64,000 bases of DNA, from assembly GCA_003049485.1 (NCBI GenBank), contig PYST01000012.1:4682-68681 (forward strand), written 5' to 3'. The DNA comes from Ophioceras dolichostomum (taxonomy: Eukaryota; Ascomycota; Sordariomycetes; Magnaporthales; Ophioceraceae). Shown piece by piece: positions 44,795 through 56,700 of the stretch. A program made the position numbers and the translations under genes. Under the pieces are notes generated by a model, which saw only the letters and a program-made list of their open reading frames with translations, was not told the DNA's origin and did not search any database. Within the stretch, counting starts at the first letter, position 1. The number at the start of each line of letters is the position of its first letter.

Positions 44795-46892
44795 ATGGGC
44801 AACTGCTGCTCGTCATGCCTCGGGGGTAAATATTTGGCCCCTGAACCCCGTCTGCATTTCATCGAGCTCCGGCCGTCCGGAAATCGCTAACTCCCGCACA
44901 GGGTCTGGCAGGGAGGCTCTCTATGACCCCGTCCTGGCCGACAGCGAGCGAGAGGCTGTGGCCGACCTCCTCCAGTACCTCGAGCAGCGCAACGAGACCG
45001 ACTTCTTCTCCGGTGAGCCGTTGAGGGCGCTAAGCACGCTGGTGTACTCAGAGAACATAGACCTCCAACGAAGCGCAAGCTTGACGTTCGCCGAAATCAC
45101 AGAAAGAGGTACGCATTTGCCTGTGCGAGCTTCGTAGCGCCGCGAGTCTCTCGGATCCCTACTTGGTTGTTTGTCATCCTGTTGTCTTGGATCGGGCACT
45201 CACTCGTACCGAATGTGCAGATGTGCGCGAAGTCGACCGAGACACCCTCGATCCAATCCTCTTCCTCCTCCAAAGCGATGACCTCGAGGTCCAGCGAGCG
45301 GCCAGCGCTGCCTTGGGTAATCTGGCAGTCAACAGTGAGTGGCTCTCGGACGCTGGATCCTGACCACCGCATCGAGACTGACCCGGATGGATGCAGCCGA
45401 GAATAAAATCTTGATCGTGGCGCTTGGAGGTTTGAACCCACTCATCCGACAGATGTGCTCATCGAACGTCGAGGTACAATGCAATGCTGTCGGATGCATC
45501 ACGAACCTCGCCACTCACGAGGAGAACAAGGCCAAAATCGCCAAGTCTGGCGCACTAGGCCCCTTGACCCGTCTTGCGAAGTCAAAGGACATGCGTGTGC
45601 AGCGGAACGCCACCGGGGCGCTCCTCAATATGACACACTCAGGTAGGATACTCGCACATTAATCAGCCCCTTTGCAAGAGGCGGACACCTCCAGGCTCTA
45701 CAGTGAAGCTGACTCTGATTCTGTTATATAGATGAGAACCGACAACAGCTCGTCAACGCCGGTGCTATTCCAGTTCTTGTCCAACTCCTGACTTCCAATG
45801 ACGTCGATGTTCAATATTATTGCACAACGGCCCTGAGCAACATCGCGGTAGACGCGACCAACCGAGCCAAGCTAGCACAATCGGAACCGAAGCTCATCCA
45901 GTCGCTAGTTGCGCTGATGGAGTCATCATCTCCGAAGGTCCAGTGCCAGGCCGCACTCGCCCTCCGAAACCTCGCCTCCGACGAGAAGTACCAGATCGAC
46001 ATTGTTCGCACCAATGGTCTGGGTCCCCTTCTCCGCCTCCTCCAGTCGTCATACCTGCCGCTCATCCTCTCCGCCGTCGCCTGCATCCGGAATATCTCGA
46101 TCCATCCCGCCAATGAGTCCCCTATCATCGAAGCCGGCTTCCTCAAGCCTTTGGTCAATCTGCTAGGCTCGACAGACAACGAGGAGATCCAGTGCCACGC
46201 AATCTCAACACTTAGGAATCTTGCCGCGAGCTCAGAGCGGAACAAGGCGCTCGTCCTTGAAGCTGGCGCGGTGCAAAAGTGCAAGCAGCTTGTCCTGGAT
46301 GTCCCGAGCACAGTGCAGTCCGAGATGACGGCCGCCATCGCGGTGTTGGCATTGAGCGATGAACTCAAGCAGACACTGCTTAGCATTGGCGTCTTTGAGG
46401 TTCTCATTCCCCTGACGCAGTCCTCCAGCCTTGAGGTCCAGGGCAATAGTGCTGCTGCTCTGGGGAATTTATCGTCCAAAGGTAAGATATCCCCTCACTA
46501 ATGGCTCGGATACCTCGGCTGGGTGTATCCTCCTTGATAGTAGCTGACACCATGACTCAGTCGGCGATTATTCCATGTTCATTGAGTGCTGGACCGAGCC
46601 TGCTGGGGGCATTCATGGCTATCTCAGCCGCTTCCTTGCCAGCGGCGATGCCACCTTCCAACATATCGCAATCTGGACTCTGCTCCAGCTCCTCGAGTCC
46701 GAGGACAAGAAGCTAGTCGCACAGATCGGCAAGTCTGAGGACATCGTGGAGATGATCAAACAGATCGCCAACAAGCCAGTGGAGTCTGACAACGAATTTG
46801 ACGACGACGACGAGGGCGAGGTCGTCGTCCTGGCCCAGCGGTGCTTGGAGCTGCTCGGGTTGGGCACATCCAAGTCCCATATTGAGGGCTGA
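44795..46892 (+). CDS. VAC8: Vacuolar armadillo-repeat protein Vac8
   Basis: Six exons (44795-44825, 44902-45108, 45221-45334, 45397-45642, 45732-46481, 46561-46892) give 559 aa; all five introns are phase 1. Vac8 is a lipid-anchored scaffold on the vacuole membrane for inheritance, nucleus-vacuole junctions, fusion and selective autophagy. Exon 1 encodes the N-terminal MGNCCSSC: Gly2 for myristoylation and Cys4, Cys5 and Cys8 for palmitoylation. Armadillo repeats fill most of the rest, with repeated 'VQCNAVGCITNLATHEENK', 'VQRNATGALLNMTHS' and 'IQCHAISTLRNLAASS' type helices. It ends in an acidic DDDDEGEV stretch and a final RCLELLG helix. The length matches fungal Vac8. Confidence 0.96.
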
Positions 46893-47882
46893 TTCATGAT
46901 CATTCGGCCTTTGCAATCCCCACACGCACCTTCTTATGCCACGATTGCACTCTGTTACCTCGACTACACACACTAATCGAAACATCCTCTGGTCATGGGT
47001 GGACGGGCATGGTGTTCTTGGCGCATCGATTTATATATCCTTTGATGAAATTAGGTCAGAGCGACTATTCCCACCACTTTCTTGCTCTTGTTGCCGGGTA
47101 CCGGTTCTCTTCTGTTCATTCAGCCTCCTCCCCTATTTCTTCAGATTTTTCTTAGCTATCCAGCAGGAGGGTATCACCGGGGATTCCAAAAAAGAACTTC
47201 GTTCGCATAGGTGATCCGGTATCTTATTTTTGGCACCTGAAGAGCATCATTTATTTCCTTTGTCTTAGCTGCATTGGGGGAGTGCGGAACATTGCGGTTT
47301 TGTATTTCGTTGCTCCCAATTGTGCGGATTTTATACCTCTTTTCACTTAGGGCTTCCTTGGGAACTCTCTTCCTCCACCTCTTTACCGTATCTACAGTGT
47401 AATTAGACCCGAGCCCGGCCACAGTGATATCCAACACCATTTATAGCCCATCTATTCGTTACCTTGGCCAGGCAGAGAAACGTCGAATCGCGGATACCAC
47501 AGCTTGACCGAAGTACGGGAGCATAGATCGTTACCCACTTCGCCTGACACCAACCCCTGCTAGAGGATAGAACCACCCGCCCCCTAAGAACGAGAGAGCT
47601 CGAGGAAGTGAATAAGGCACCAATGTAGAAGGTAGTCTATACAAAGACCCGTGTGGTGGACAACTTCCGGGCATCTGGCTGGCACCGGCTCTTTCTGCTT
47701 GGAAAGACTTGGCCTGCCTCGGATTGGAGCCAAGCGCCAGCGCTGCCGGACCACGACAAGATTCTGACAGGAGAACGCATTTTCACTATCAGAATGAAAA
47801 GGCATGGGGCTGCGGGGCTCCGGAGGCCAGTAGGTGTGATGTGGGAGGCTGGTCCGTCAAAGAGAGACCACTACCTGTCTGA
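46893..47882. other. Convergent 3' region VAC8 / IMP1
   Basis: No gene is called. A minus-strand ATG frame of 88 codons (47440-47174) exists in AT-rich sequence without motifs. The remainder probably holds the two trailers. Confidence 0.4.
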
Positions 47883-48554
47883 TCAGGGCTCAGGGTCTGG
47901 CCGTCGCAAAGGGTTCTCAACCCGTCGCCATGGCCGCCACTTGGCAATTACCTTGCCGCGGACCAGAGCTAGTGGAAGTGGGCCAAAATGCCTCGAGTCT
48001 CTGGAAGCGGGAAGATTGTCGCCGATTATCCAACAATGACCAGTGGGCACCTGAGGGCGGGAGATTGAGGCATGGCGTGAGAACGAGAAGCAAACAATAG
48101 ATCTGTAGGGACCGGTGGCCACTCAATAGTGGAAGATCCAGGCCTTGGGGGAAATGCATGCGTGCTCTCTCACCTGGATCATCGCATCGCTGCCGCTTTC
48201 GGGCGAGTTGATCAGGACATAGTCGCCTGGCAAGCCCAGGACCCTCTTGATGCCCTGATCGGTCGGCTCGGTGGGTATGTCGTAGACGACGAGGTCTCCA
48301 ACCTCGACGCCTCTCCCACGACGATAGCGCTTGTCCACGATCGCACTTTCGCCCACCATTTCGAACGTGGGCAGCATCGACGGGCCGACGGTACTGGCCT
48401 TTGCGAACAGGTGCTCGCTGAACACGTGGTAGCACGCGAAGCCCTGCAGAGCTGAGAGAAAGAGGATCTTCATCGGTTTGGGACCCAGAAAGGATCGCAT
48501 AGTAGCGGGACCCAGGCGGAACCGCCGCCGAAGTGAGGAGTAGAAGGTTGACAT
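47883..48554 (-). CDS. IMP1: Mitochondrial inner membrane peptidase subunit Imp1 (S26)
   Basis: Two exons (48554-48174, 48050-47883; donor GTGAGA, acceptor CAG, phase 0) give 182 aa. It removes bipartite presequences on the intermembrane-space side of the inner membrane. A basic N-terminus and one hydrophobic segment (about residues 29-47) precede the catalytic Ser59 in GPSMLPT and the catalytic Lys103 in IKRVLGLPGD. Box E, 'GHCWIIGDNLPASRDSRHFGP', follows in exon 2. Dyad spacing and length fit IMP1/IMP2; the NxxxSxDSR pattern fits IMP1 better, but IMP2 is not excluded. It is divergent from the mitochondrial IF3 gene. Confidence 0.88.
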
Positions 48555-49044
48555 GATGAGTTCAGGCGACCCCGGAGACCTGACGGACTCAGCGTCTCAT
48601 TTTCGCGCCGTTGAGCTTCCCCCAACGTGCAGATTTGCCTGCGCGCGATGGCAGCCGTAAAAAGAAATTCAGAGAGGGAGAGAGTGGACGAGACACTGGT
48701 CGACAGATTTAGGAGGTTGAAGATTAAGTAGGGTACACAGGTCTGGGGTGAGAAGATGATGTTGAAGTTGCTCCCGATCCTGGTCACGCTAGCTTGTCAG
48801 GCCTGTCAGCTAGCTCCCATCCCGACAGCTACTCCCACGGCCGAGCTCAGAGGTGGCCATAGCTCAATATCGCGGCAAAAAAATCCCGACGCCGACGAAA
48901 AGCCAAGATCGAGGCCAGCATCCTTCTTGAGATTTCAACTTTCTTGCGTCATTTCTTCCAACTACACTTAGGAATATGATCACTGCTAGTTAGTGCAATA
49001 CGCGCCCTGCTCACCACCAACGGGTCCCCGCCTCAGAGGCAGCC
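48555..49044. promoter_or_regulatory. 490-bp bidirectional promoter IMP1 / mIF3 with central palindrome
   Basis: The shared upstream region of two mitochondrial genes. A 27-bp element at 48788-48814 has perfect 7-bp inverted arms (GCTAGCT/AGCTAGC) around a 13-bp core with two direct TGTCAG copies 3 bp apart. Its centre (48801) coincides with the midpoint of the intergenic region. Confidence 0.55.
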
Positions 49045-49935
49045 ATGCGCAGCGCCAGGCCACTTCTCGGCGCTGGGCTTTCCCTCCCCACCTTACTCAT
49101 CTCCGCCGACTGCCAGGCACTGAGCAGGGGAAGCGTATTCGCGCGTGTTCTCAAGTCGGCACCATGCTTAAGGCCACAGAATCGAGGATTTGGCGTCAGC
49201 CAGACGAGGTTCTATGCGGCCTATCCCGGACGCACGACCCCTCTCGGAAGCACCCCCTATCTCAAAGGCACGACCTATCCCGGCCGCAAGACACCAGCGG
49301 AAAAGGCAGATGAGAAAACTATGCCTGTCGACGAGGAGATCATCTACAACTACGACTTCGTGTATCTTCGCCAGGCGGACGGGAAGCTCTCCCAGCCCAG
49401 GTCAACGACGAAACTCGGCAAGACACTCGATTTCAAGACGCAAATACTTCAATGCCTCGCGCTTCCCGCCGGCCCGGGTAGGCCAGCTGGACCGGGCGTC
49501 CCCGAACATCCCATCTGCAAGATCATCGAGAATAGGGCGGAGTTCTTTGCGGCAGAGAGGGCCAAAGTCAAGGCGGAGAAGAAGAAGAAGGCCCTCAGCA
49601 AAGAGGTGGAGATCAACTGGGCGATCGGGCCCGGCGACCTTGAGCGCAAATTCGCGCAGCTCAGCGGGTTCTTGGACAAGGGATGCAAGGTGGACATCAG
49701 GCTGGTCAAGAGGACGCTGAGAAACAAGAGGCTGGCGGACAATAACGAGGCGAAGGAGGTGCTGAGAAGGGTCAAGGACTTCATATTTTCTCACGAGGGC
49801 ACGACCGAGTGCGCGGAGCCCGATGGCACCGTGGGCGAAAATATGACAATCTACTTACAGGGCACGATGAAAGGCAGCGCAGGAAAGAGCGCTACAAAAG
49901 GCGCCGCAAAGAGCGTTGCGAAAAACGCTGAATGA
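49045..49935 (+). CDS. Mitochondrial translation initiation factor 3 (Aim23-type)
   Basis: A single exon of 296 aa. An N-terminal presequence (Arg/Ser/Leu-rich, about 55 residues) is followed by repeated Tyr-Pro-Gly-Arg-x-Thr segments (about residues 60-82), an IF3-N-like part ('IIYNYDFVYLRQADGKLSQP') and an IF3-C-like part with 'EINWAIGPGDLERKFAQLSGFLDKGCKVDIRL'. It should bind the small mitochondrial ribosomal subunit and prevent premature joining. Fungal mitochondrial IF3 is divergent; this assignment rests on the IGPGDLE...KG..V.I motif. The C-terminal tail is a low-complexity Lys/Gly/Ala/Ser repeat. The next plus-strand gene (eIF2B delta) is cytosolic. Confidence 0.82.
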   Translation: MRSARPLLGAGLSLPTLLISADCQALSRGSVFARVLKSAPCLRPQNRGFGVSQTRFYAAYPGRTTPLGSTPYLKGTTYPGRKTPAEKADEKTMPVDEEIIYNYDFVYLRQADGKLSQPRSTTKLGKTLDFKTQILQCLALPAGPGRPAGPGVPEHPICKIIENRAEFFAAERAKVKAEKKKKALSKEVEINWAIGPGDLERKFAQLSGFLDKGCKVDIRLVKRTLRNKRLADNNEAKEVLRRVKDFIFSHEGTTECAEPDGTVGENMTIYLQGTMKGSAGKSATKGAAKSVAKNAE

Positions 49936-50415
49936 GCGCCCGCTAGCTGGGCGTCGTCATTGATGCGATCCAACATGCCGAGAGGGGCCACGCAATAGAA
50001 CGATCTGTTCAATTCGTGTATTATTTATGTACATTACGCCTATATACTTAGATATAGCATCACATGTCCATATTCTCCGTCGATGCTCGTTCATACCATA
50101 TTTCTTGCAATTTGCAGACGGAGCTGGAGCTTTGTGGAACACATGCAGCCTGCACACACGAGAGGCGGCTCTAGTCGCGGAGGGGTCATTGCGGGGGTGG
50201 TGCCGTTGCCGCAACCAACTTCAAGTGACTCAGCGCTCAAGCTTAACCGCAAAACTGACAACACTGACAACGGGGATTGATATTTTTCAACTTCACCAAT
50301 GCATATTCCGTACACAAGCCCTCGCTCATCTCCGCAGCTCACGATAATTCGCAAATTTGAATGACGAGAAATTCTGTAAGCGCAGCAGACTGCGAATCAT
50401 CTCACAGGCCAATCA
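49936..50415. promoter_or_regulatory. Tandem intergenic mIF3 to eIF2B delta
   Basis: The 480 bp hold the mIF3 trailer and the eIF2B delta promoter. No element beyond a possible CAG acceptor-like site 12 bp before the ATG was seen. Confidence 0.35.
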
Positions 50416-51970
50416 ATGAGTACACCTGCAACCGGTGGGCAGCACGTGGAACTCATGTCTGCCAACAGCACAGAGCCTCCAAGGCTTGACCAGAAGCCAG
50501 ACCGCAAAGGAAAGGGTCCAGAACAAGCCCAGCAAACAGCGGTTGCTGCTGCCAGCACCGGTGAGCCAGCGAAAAAGTTGCCCGCTGCGGAGCTCAAGGC
50601 GAAAAAGCAGGCCGAAAAGGCTGCACGAAGAGCCCAAGCCATAGCCGTAAAGACGGCGAACGCGGCGGCTGCAGGAGATGCGTCGGAAGGCCAAGCGACC
50701 ACACCAAAACCTCACGCAGCAGCGGAAGGCGGCAAAGGCGCGAAAGGCAGAAACAGGCAGGACGGATATGCTTCGGCTCCGTCTGGGCGAGCGGTGCATG
50801 GAGGGCATGGAGGCAAGCCGCCGACGGGCGGGCCCAAGCCCTTCACGATGACTGGGGACAAGGAGAAAAGAGATCCTTTGAAATCTACCACATCATGCTT
50901 CGCACACCTCCCAGAGCCCAAGAGGATAGAATTGCACCAGGCGGACAGGGACGTCCACCCCGCAATCCTCGCGCTTGGCCAACAGATGGCCACATTCGCC
51001 GTGCGCGAGAACACCGCGCGACTCAGAGCGACTCTCGAGGCGTTCAAGGAGGTAAGAAGAACCTTGCCACCGGCAAGAAGAGCTTTTGCGACAGACGGCG
51101 AGGCATGAACACGAGCTTATGGTGGCGAGTATGCAGGTGATCCGGTCATACGAGGCGCCGCCTGGCAATGCGTTCTCGCGGTATTTCGTACCACAGGTGC
51201 TAAATCCGCAGATCGAATACCTCACCGAATGCAGACCAATGTGCTACGCGATGGGGAATGCCATCCGCTTACTCAAGACACGGGTCACCGACCTGGACAT
51301 TGAGACCTCCGACAAGGAAGCCATTGGGATTCTATGCGACGTCATCGACACGTTCATCCAGGAGAAGATCAACCTCACCGAGGTTGTAATCACGAACAAT
51401 GCCGCCGCCATGATCGCCGAGGGCGACAGCGTACTTACCTACGGCCACCACAGGTTGGTGCGCAAGGCCATCCGCCAGGCCTGGGCCGAGGGCCGAAGGT
51501 TCAAGGTCGTCATCGTGGAGGACCAGGGCGCGCAGGGCGGGCGCGACCTGGCCAAGCTGCTCCGCCGCGACGGCGTCGCCGTCACGTACTTCCCCGAGCT
51601 CGCCGAGGTGCGCAGCCTGCTCGGCAAGAGCGCCAAGGTCATGCTCGGCGTGGAGGCGGTGTTCGCCAACGGCGCGCTGTACGCGCCCGCGGGCACGAGC
51701 GACATCGCGGCGGCCGCGTCCGCGCTTGAGGTCCCCGTCATCGCGCTGTCGGAGTCGATCAACGTCGACCGCGACAGGGTGGCCGTCGACTCGCTGACGT
51801 ACAACGAGATCGACCCGGAGAAGTCCACGGAGCTGGGGTCGCGGCTGCTGTTCGACGCCACGCAGGCGCGCCACGTCTCGGTCCTCGTGACGGAGTACGA
51901 GACCGTCACCGGGAACGCCCCCGCGGCGGCCGTGCTGGCCATCCTCAGGAAGCAGGACGAGCCCGTCTAG
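50416..51970 (+). CDS. GCD2: Translation initiation factor eIF2B subunit delta
   Basis: Two exons (50416-51051, 51137-51970; donor GTAAGA, phase 0) give 489 aa. It is a regulatory subunit of the eIF2 guanine nucleotide exchange factor, the target of eIF2 alpha phosphorylation in general amino-acid control. The N-terminal 150 residues are Lys/Ala/Gly-rich and disordered. The Rossmann-like eIF2B alpha/beta/delta fold follows: 'SRYFVPQVLNPQIEYLTECRPMCYAMGNAIRLLK', VIVEDQGAQGGRDLAKLL and 'VEAVFANGALYAPAGTSDIA', ending with ILRKQDEP. The NGALYAPAGTSD motif is diagnostic of the family, and the acidic-free N-tail points to delta. The exon 2 C-terminal half is very GC-rich. Confidence 0.94.
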
Positions 51971-52571
51971 GTGAAGGGCGAGTCTCCGCTTTCTCCGCTC
52001 CAGGGAACATTCGACCGGGAAGTGGGCGAGGAAGATGGCGAGCGTGGCGAGGAGAAGAAGGCGGTGGCGAAGACGGAGGTGGCGGAGGAGAGAAGGGGTC
52101 GTGCGAGGTCCCGACTGTCGTTGCTGGTTGCCGTTGACCATTCTACTGGAATCCCGTCAAAGTTGGTACATGTTTAAAAAGGATTGGAGTTGGGAGGGGG
52201 GGGGACCTGGACCGTTGTCAAGGTGAATCGGAGATTATGGAGTAAGGAGTTTCAGACTCATTTCTAGACAGTAATCTTGTGGTGGCGGATCAAAGGCGGC
52301 ATTGATGGACGCATTGGAACCATATCGATAGCGTGCGTGGCTGACTCTCAGCACGGTTATCCAGGGTTATTGAAGGGCTTCAGCTAGCAGGCAACGAGGA
52401 GGAACGAAACGTCTTGATCGTGTTCCCCTCGTCCCACTAATCACATACTTTCTGCTTGAGAGAAATGAACAAGAAGCCCATCTGCTGCTGTTCCGGCCCT
52501 TCCATTCCGGCCCTTCCCTGCCATTGTACATTTCCACGTGTTCCTTCCTTCCAGGACTGCTGTTTACCATC
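51971..52571. other. Convergent 3' region eIF2B delta / complex I subunit
   Basis: No gene recognised. It is purine-rich immediately after the eIF2B delta stop (52020-52110). Confidence 0.35.
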
Positions 52572-52993
52572 TCAGCTGGACGCCTCCGCCACGGCCTCGG
52601 CCTCCTTCTCCCTCAATGCCCTCCGCGCCCGCTTGTCCAGGATAGCCTGTTTCCTCTCCGCCAGAATCGCCGTCTGTCGCTCATCCACGCCCTGCAGCCA
52701 GTAGCCGAAGCTGCCGCCGACCGCGGCGAACACGGGCCACGCCCAAAGCGATTGCCGGTTGAAGAGTGGCCTCATCTCCAGCCCGAGCTGCCACGCCCGC
52801 ACAGCCAGGCCTGAGCATGGGAAACAGACAGTCAGCATGTCAGTCCGACAACGGGGCCAATTGACCGGTTTCCGATTCCTCTCATCTGAGGAGAGAGAGG
52901 ACGAGGGAATGGAAGAGGGGAGAAGGGGAGAGGGGAAGGGGGCGGGCAGGGGTGCCTACCAAAGCCACTCCAGAAGACGACTCTGTGAACCAT
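52572..52993 (-). CDS. Small mitochondrial complex I-type accessory subunit (14-kDa type)
   Basis: Two exons (52993-52960, 52810-52572; donor GTAGGC, phase 1) give 90 aa. The N-terminus MVHRVVFWSGFG joins to a segment with 'RPLFNRQSLWAWPVF', a single membrane helix (PVFAAVGGSFGYWLQG), then a charged helical tail (LAERKQAILDKRARRALREKE). I recognise this as the small fungal protein usually annotated as NADH:ubiquinone oxidoreductase 14-kDa subunit; the exact subunit name is uncertain. It would sit in the inner mitochondrial membrane. The splice rebuilds SGFGLAVRAW without a gap. Confidence 0.72.
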
Positions 52994-53799
52994 TTTGGGT
53001 GCTCGGCTCGAAAAGGGCGCGAATTGCCGGGTCAATTCGGAGGAAGGGAGCTCGTAGACGCAGTTTGGAAGCTGCAGTATGGTTCGCAGCGCGAGAAGAA
53101 AGGATTGTGGTGCAGCGAGCCGGCTGGCTGTCCGGTGAAAGGAGCCCGAGATTGCTTTGATAGTGGGATGTCCTCCGTCGTGCTCTTCCGAGGCTTGCCA
53201 GTTCTGGGCCGTCATCAGATTCATGCTCCGTTCAATTGGTGGTGGTCCGGTGTTACTGTTTCTCCATTCACCGACTCTGATTGAGGTCCGTGCCCACAGT
53301 ACGTACCCTTCATTTGGTCACTTTGTCAAGTCTCGCCCGCCCCACGTGTGCGGGGACTTGGCGGGACCGCCCTAATACCGAACTTGGTATAATTCATGCA
53401 CGTAAATCCCAGCGAGTGACCCCACACGCCCACCAGCCAGTCAAGTCGTCCTGCGCGAACCAGATCTCCACTAAAATTTCCCGAAAGCCAGGGCGGAGAG
53501 GCACCTGGCAGAAAGTGACATCCCAATGAAACCAATATCACCATCATTTGCTTCCCTTTTTGCAGCCGCGGCGGCCTAGCTTAAGGCTCAACGGCGTTTT
53601 CTAGAACGTGGACATGGTGATTCCTTCCCCCGCGCCTGCCATTTTTACGTGCACTCGCGGGGCGATCTCACTTTTTCACTTCAGCCCCCACCGCGACCGT
53701 TCCTCAATCGCGACAACCACAACCACTAACCTTTAGGATCGAACACCTAACCTGACCTGACTTGACTGGACGCGTTTTCCATCGAAACAAGGAAGCCAT
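52994..53799. promoter_or_regulatory. Divergent region complex I subunit / SHG1
   Basis: The 806 bp contain no gene. A short tandem (CCTGACCTGACTTGACTGG type) lies at 53751-53770, directly upstream of the SHG1 start. Nothing else was seen. Confidence 0.35.
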
Positions 53800-56700
53800 A
53801 TGGCTGTTGCCGCTACCGGTGCTGCTGCCATGCCTTCTCTGGAGAAACTTCCGGCTGGGGCTGCACCCGGTAGTGGCGCCACGGCGCCCGCGCCGAGGTC
53901 CTTCAAAGCGAGCGAGCTGCCGCTGTCGTCGGCGGTTCGCTCTGCCATCGAGGGACTTGCCTACAGTTTCAAGAAGAAGGGCGGCTACGATGCGATCCGC
54001 AAGCAGGTCTGGGAGAAGTTCGAAGCTAGTGTAAGACCCCATTCAAGCACCCGAGTATCCATCGACGGCATCTCCCGTTCTTGCACCACGTCTTCGCGTC
54101 TTCCCTTGAATGACGTCACGTGAGTTGAAACACGCTGACGTGAATGTGTGCAGGACTATGAGGCACAAGTGACGAAAGCCATCCTGGAGGTCGCCGAGAG
54201 GGAAGTCGATCGCAATCCTGGGCAGCTTCTGACCATCCAACGTGGGAAGGCCGCCGCTCTTATCGACGGCGCTCTCGAGCGGAGCGATGTGTACCAGAAC
54301 GCCAAGGCCGTCATTGCGAGTCTTATCGACTCCGACGCGATTGAGGCTCACATCCGCGAGTTGCGGCGTGCTGAGATCGGCGAAGAAGCTGCTGCCGCCG
54401 AGCAGGAGCGAGGCTCAAAGACTGATGAGGCCTACGCAGCCGATAGAGCCGCCCGCCAAGCGGAGCGTGAACGGGTAAGACTGGAGCTCCGGAAGGTTGA
54501 GGATATGAAATGGAAGCTGAAAAAGGATATACATGAAAAGGAAGAGCAGAAGAAGCGAGAAGAGGAGCGTGCGGCCCGCGAGGCCCGCCGCAAAGAAGAG
54601 CGCGAGAAGGAGGAGCGCCGCGAGCGTGAGCGGGAGGAACGGCGCGAAAAGGAGCGCGAAGAGCGGCGCAAGGAACGCGACCGCGACCGAGAACGCGACC
54701 GCGACCGTAGCAAGGAACGGCGCGATCGTGACCGCGACCGCGACCGTGGCGACCGTGACCGTGACCGCGACCGCGACCGTGGCGACCGTGACCGTGACCG
54801 CGACCGCGACCGCGACCGAGAGCGAGAGAAGCGTCGCGACAGCGGCGATCACGATCACGATCGTCACAGAGACCGGTCTCGGCACCACCGAGATCATGGC
54901 CGAGACCGGGATCGCGATCGGGTCCGAGACCACCCCTCGGAACACAGGCGGCGGAGCACCCGCGATCGGGGTGGCAGCGGCGACGCGCCACCCGAGCCGG
55001 TGAAGAAGTCGCTCTCGAAAGAGGACCACCTACGACTCGAGGAGCAGGCCATGGCAGACCTGCTCCGCGAGAGCACGCAGGACAGCCCAAAGCCGCCCGA
55101 GCTGGAGGTTGATGAGACCTTGGCACCGCCTCCTAGGAAGACCAAGCCCGCGTCCGCGATCTTCGTGCGCAGTCCGATCGCCTCAGAAGCGAAGAAGACT
55201 GCAGAAGCGAAGAAGCCGCTGACGCCGATAGCTAAGCCTGAGCCCAAGGCAGTCAAGGAATTGAAACCCGAGGCGAAGGTTTCCGAGGGCCGCCTCACGC
55301 CTGACCCTAAGGCTGCAAAGGTGACCAAGGAACTGAGGCCTGATCCCACTACATCCAAGGACGTTACGCCCTCGGTCAAGCCTTTGGTCAAACCTGTAAA
55401 GGATTTGAAGACGGAGACCAAGTCTATGAAGATCGAGATCAAGCCGAGGCCCGAAGTCAAGCCCGAAATTAAGCCCGCCCAGGATCCCAAGGCTAAGGGT
55501 GAGGCTGCCTCAAAGACAGGCTCCAAGGAATCGCCCTTGAAACAACTACAAGCCTCGACCTCAGCTCCTCCCAAACCTCGAGAGGAATCACGACGGCCCC
55601 GTAGCCCAGCTCGTGCATCAGACCGTGATCGCGTCACCGAAGGTGACAGGTACGACCCGGCGTCTTCTCGAACTCGGGATCGCAGCCGGCACTCAACCGC
55701 GGACGATCGCAGGCGACGTGATAATCGATCGAAATCTCCTAGGACAGCCAGGCGCGACACTCGTGACTACAGAGAGCGAAGCAGATCCAGGCTGCGATCC
55801 GACCGCCATGATGACTTGAGAGATCGAAGCAGATCTCGAGTTAAGTCAGACCGCCGCGACGATCGCCGCGACGACCGACGAGATCGTAGCCGGTCTCGCA
55901 CCCGCCTTGACCAACGTGAGCGCTCTCGATCGCGTGCGCGAACGGACAGGAGGGCCCGCAGTGACTCGAGGCATACGACGGACCGTCGCGAGAGCCGCCG
56001 AAGCCGATCTCCAGATCGAACCTCACGCAGGGTCCGCAGCCGTTCGCCCCTGAGGTCGAGTAGGCACGATAGAAGCAGATCTAGAGACAGGACGGATCGT
56101 CGTGATCGGAGCCGTTCCCGCGATCGCGCAGACAAGCGTGACACTGACAGGAAGGTTTCCACGAGGCATGATTCCAGCCGGGCCGCCCCCGAGAAGAAGG
56201 ATGTTGTTGCAAAGAAAGAAATCGTAGGAAGCAAGGATCCCCTCGCGAAGACGACGAGCGCGCCAGCCAAGGACAGCACCGTCAAGGCAGACTCTGCAGT
56301 TCAGCCAGCGGCTGCTAAGGAGGCATCTGGAAAGGAGGCTCCTGCCAAGAAAGACGATTCCAAGAAACGAGAATCCGAAAAGATTGAGCTCGCGAAACGA
56401 TCATTGGATAAGAAGCTCACCGAGAAACGCGAGTCTGATCGAAGAGAGAGGAGTCGGTCTCCTACCCGCCGTGCCAGAAGCAAAGACCGGGAGACGGACT
56501 CCCGCTCGGATGCGCCATCCATGGCCCCTCGACCGCCTTCCAGCCTGGACCGCGACGGAAAGGAAGAATGGAAGAAAGAAGAGGTTAGGAAGCGGGAGAA
56601 GGAGGCGAAAGCCTATATGGCGACTCTTGGCACAGAGGACAGGCGCAGCACTGGAGACCGTTCGCCTGAGTTGAAGCGTCGCCGCGAGCCCGAGGAGGCC

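Noticed and set aside
47174..47440. Minus-strand ATG frame of 88 codons behind VAC8
   Set aside because: AT-rich codons, no recognised family, antisense to the probable VAC8 trailer; kept only as intergenic.
54323..55126. Long minus-strand ORFs opposite the SHG1 repeats
   Set aside because: They are antisense readings of the RD/RE repeat (Gly/His/Arg periodicity) and have no independent support.
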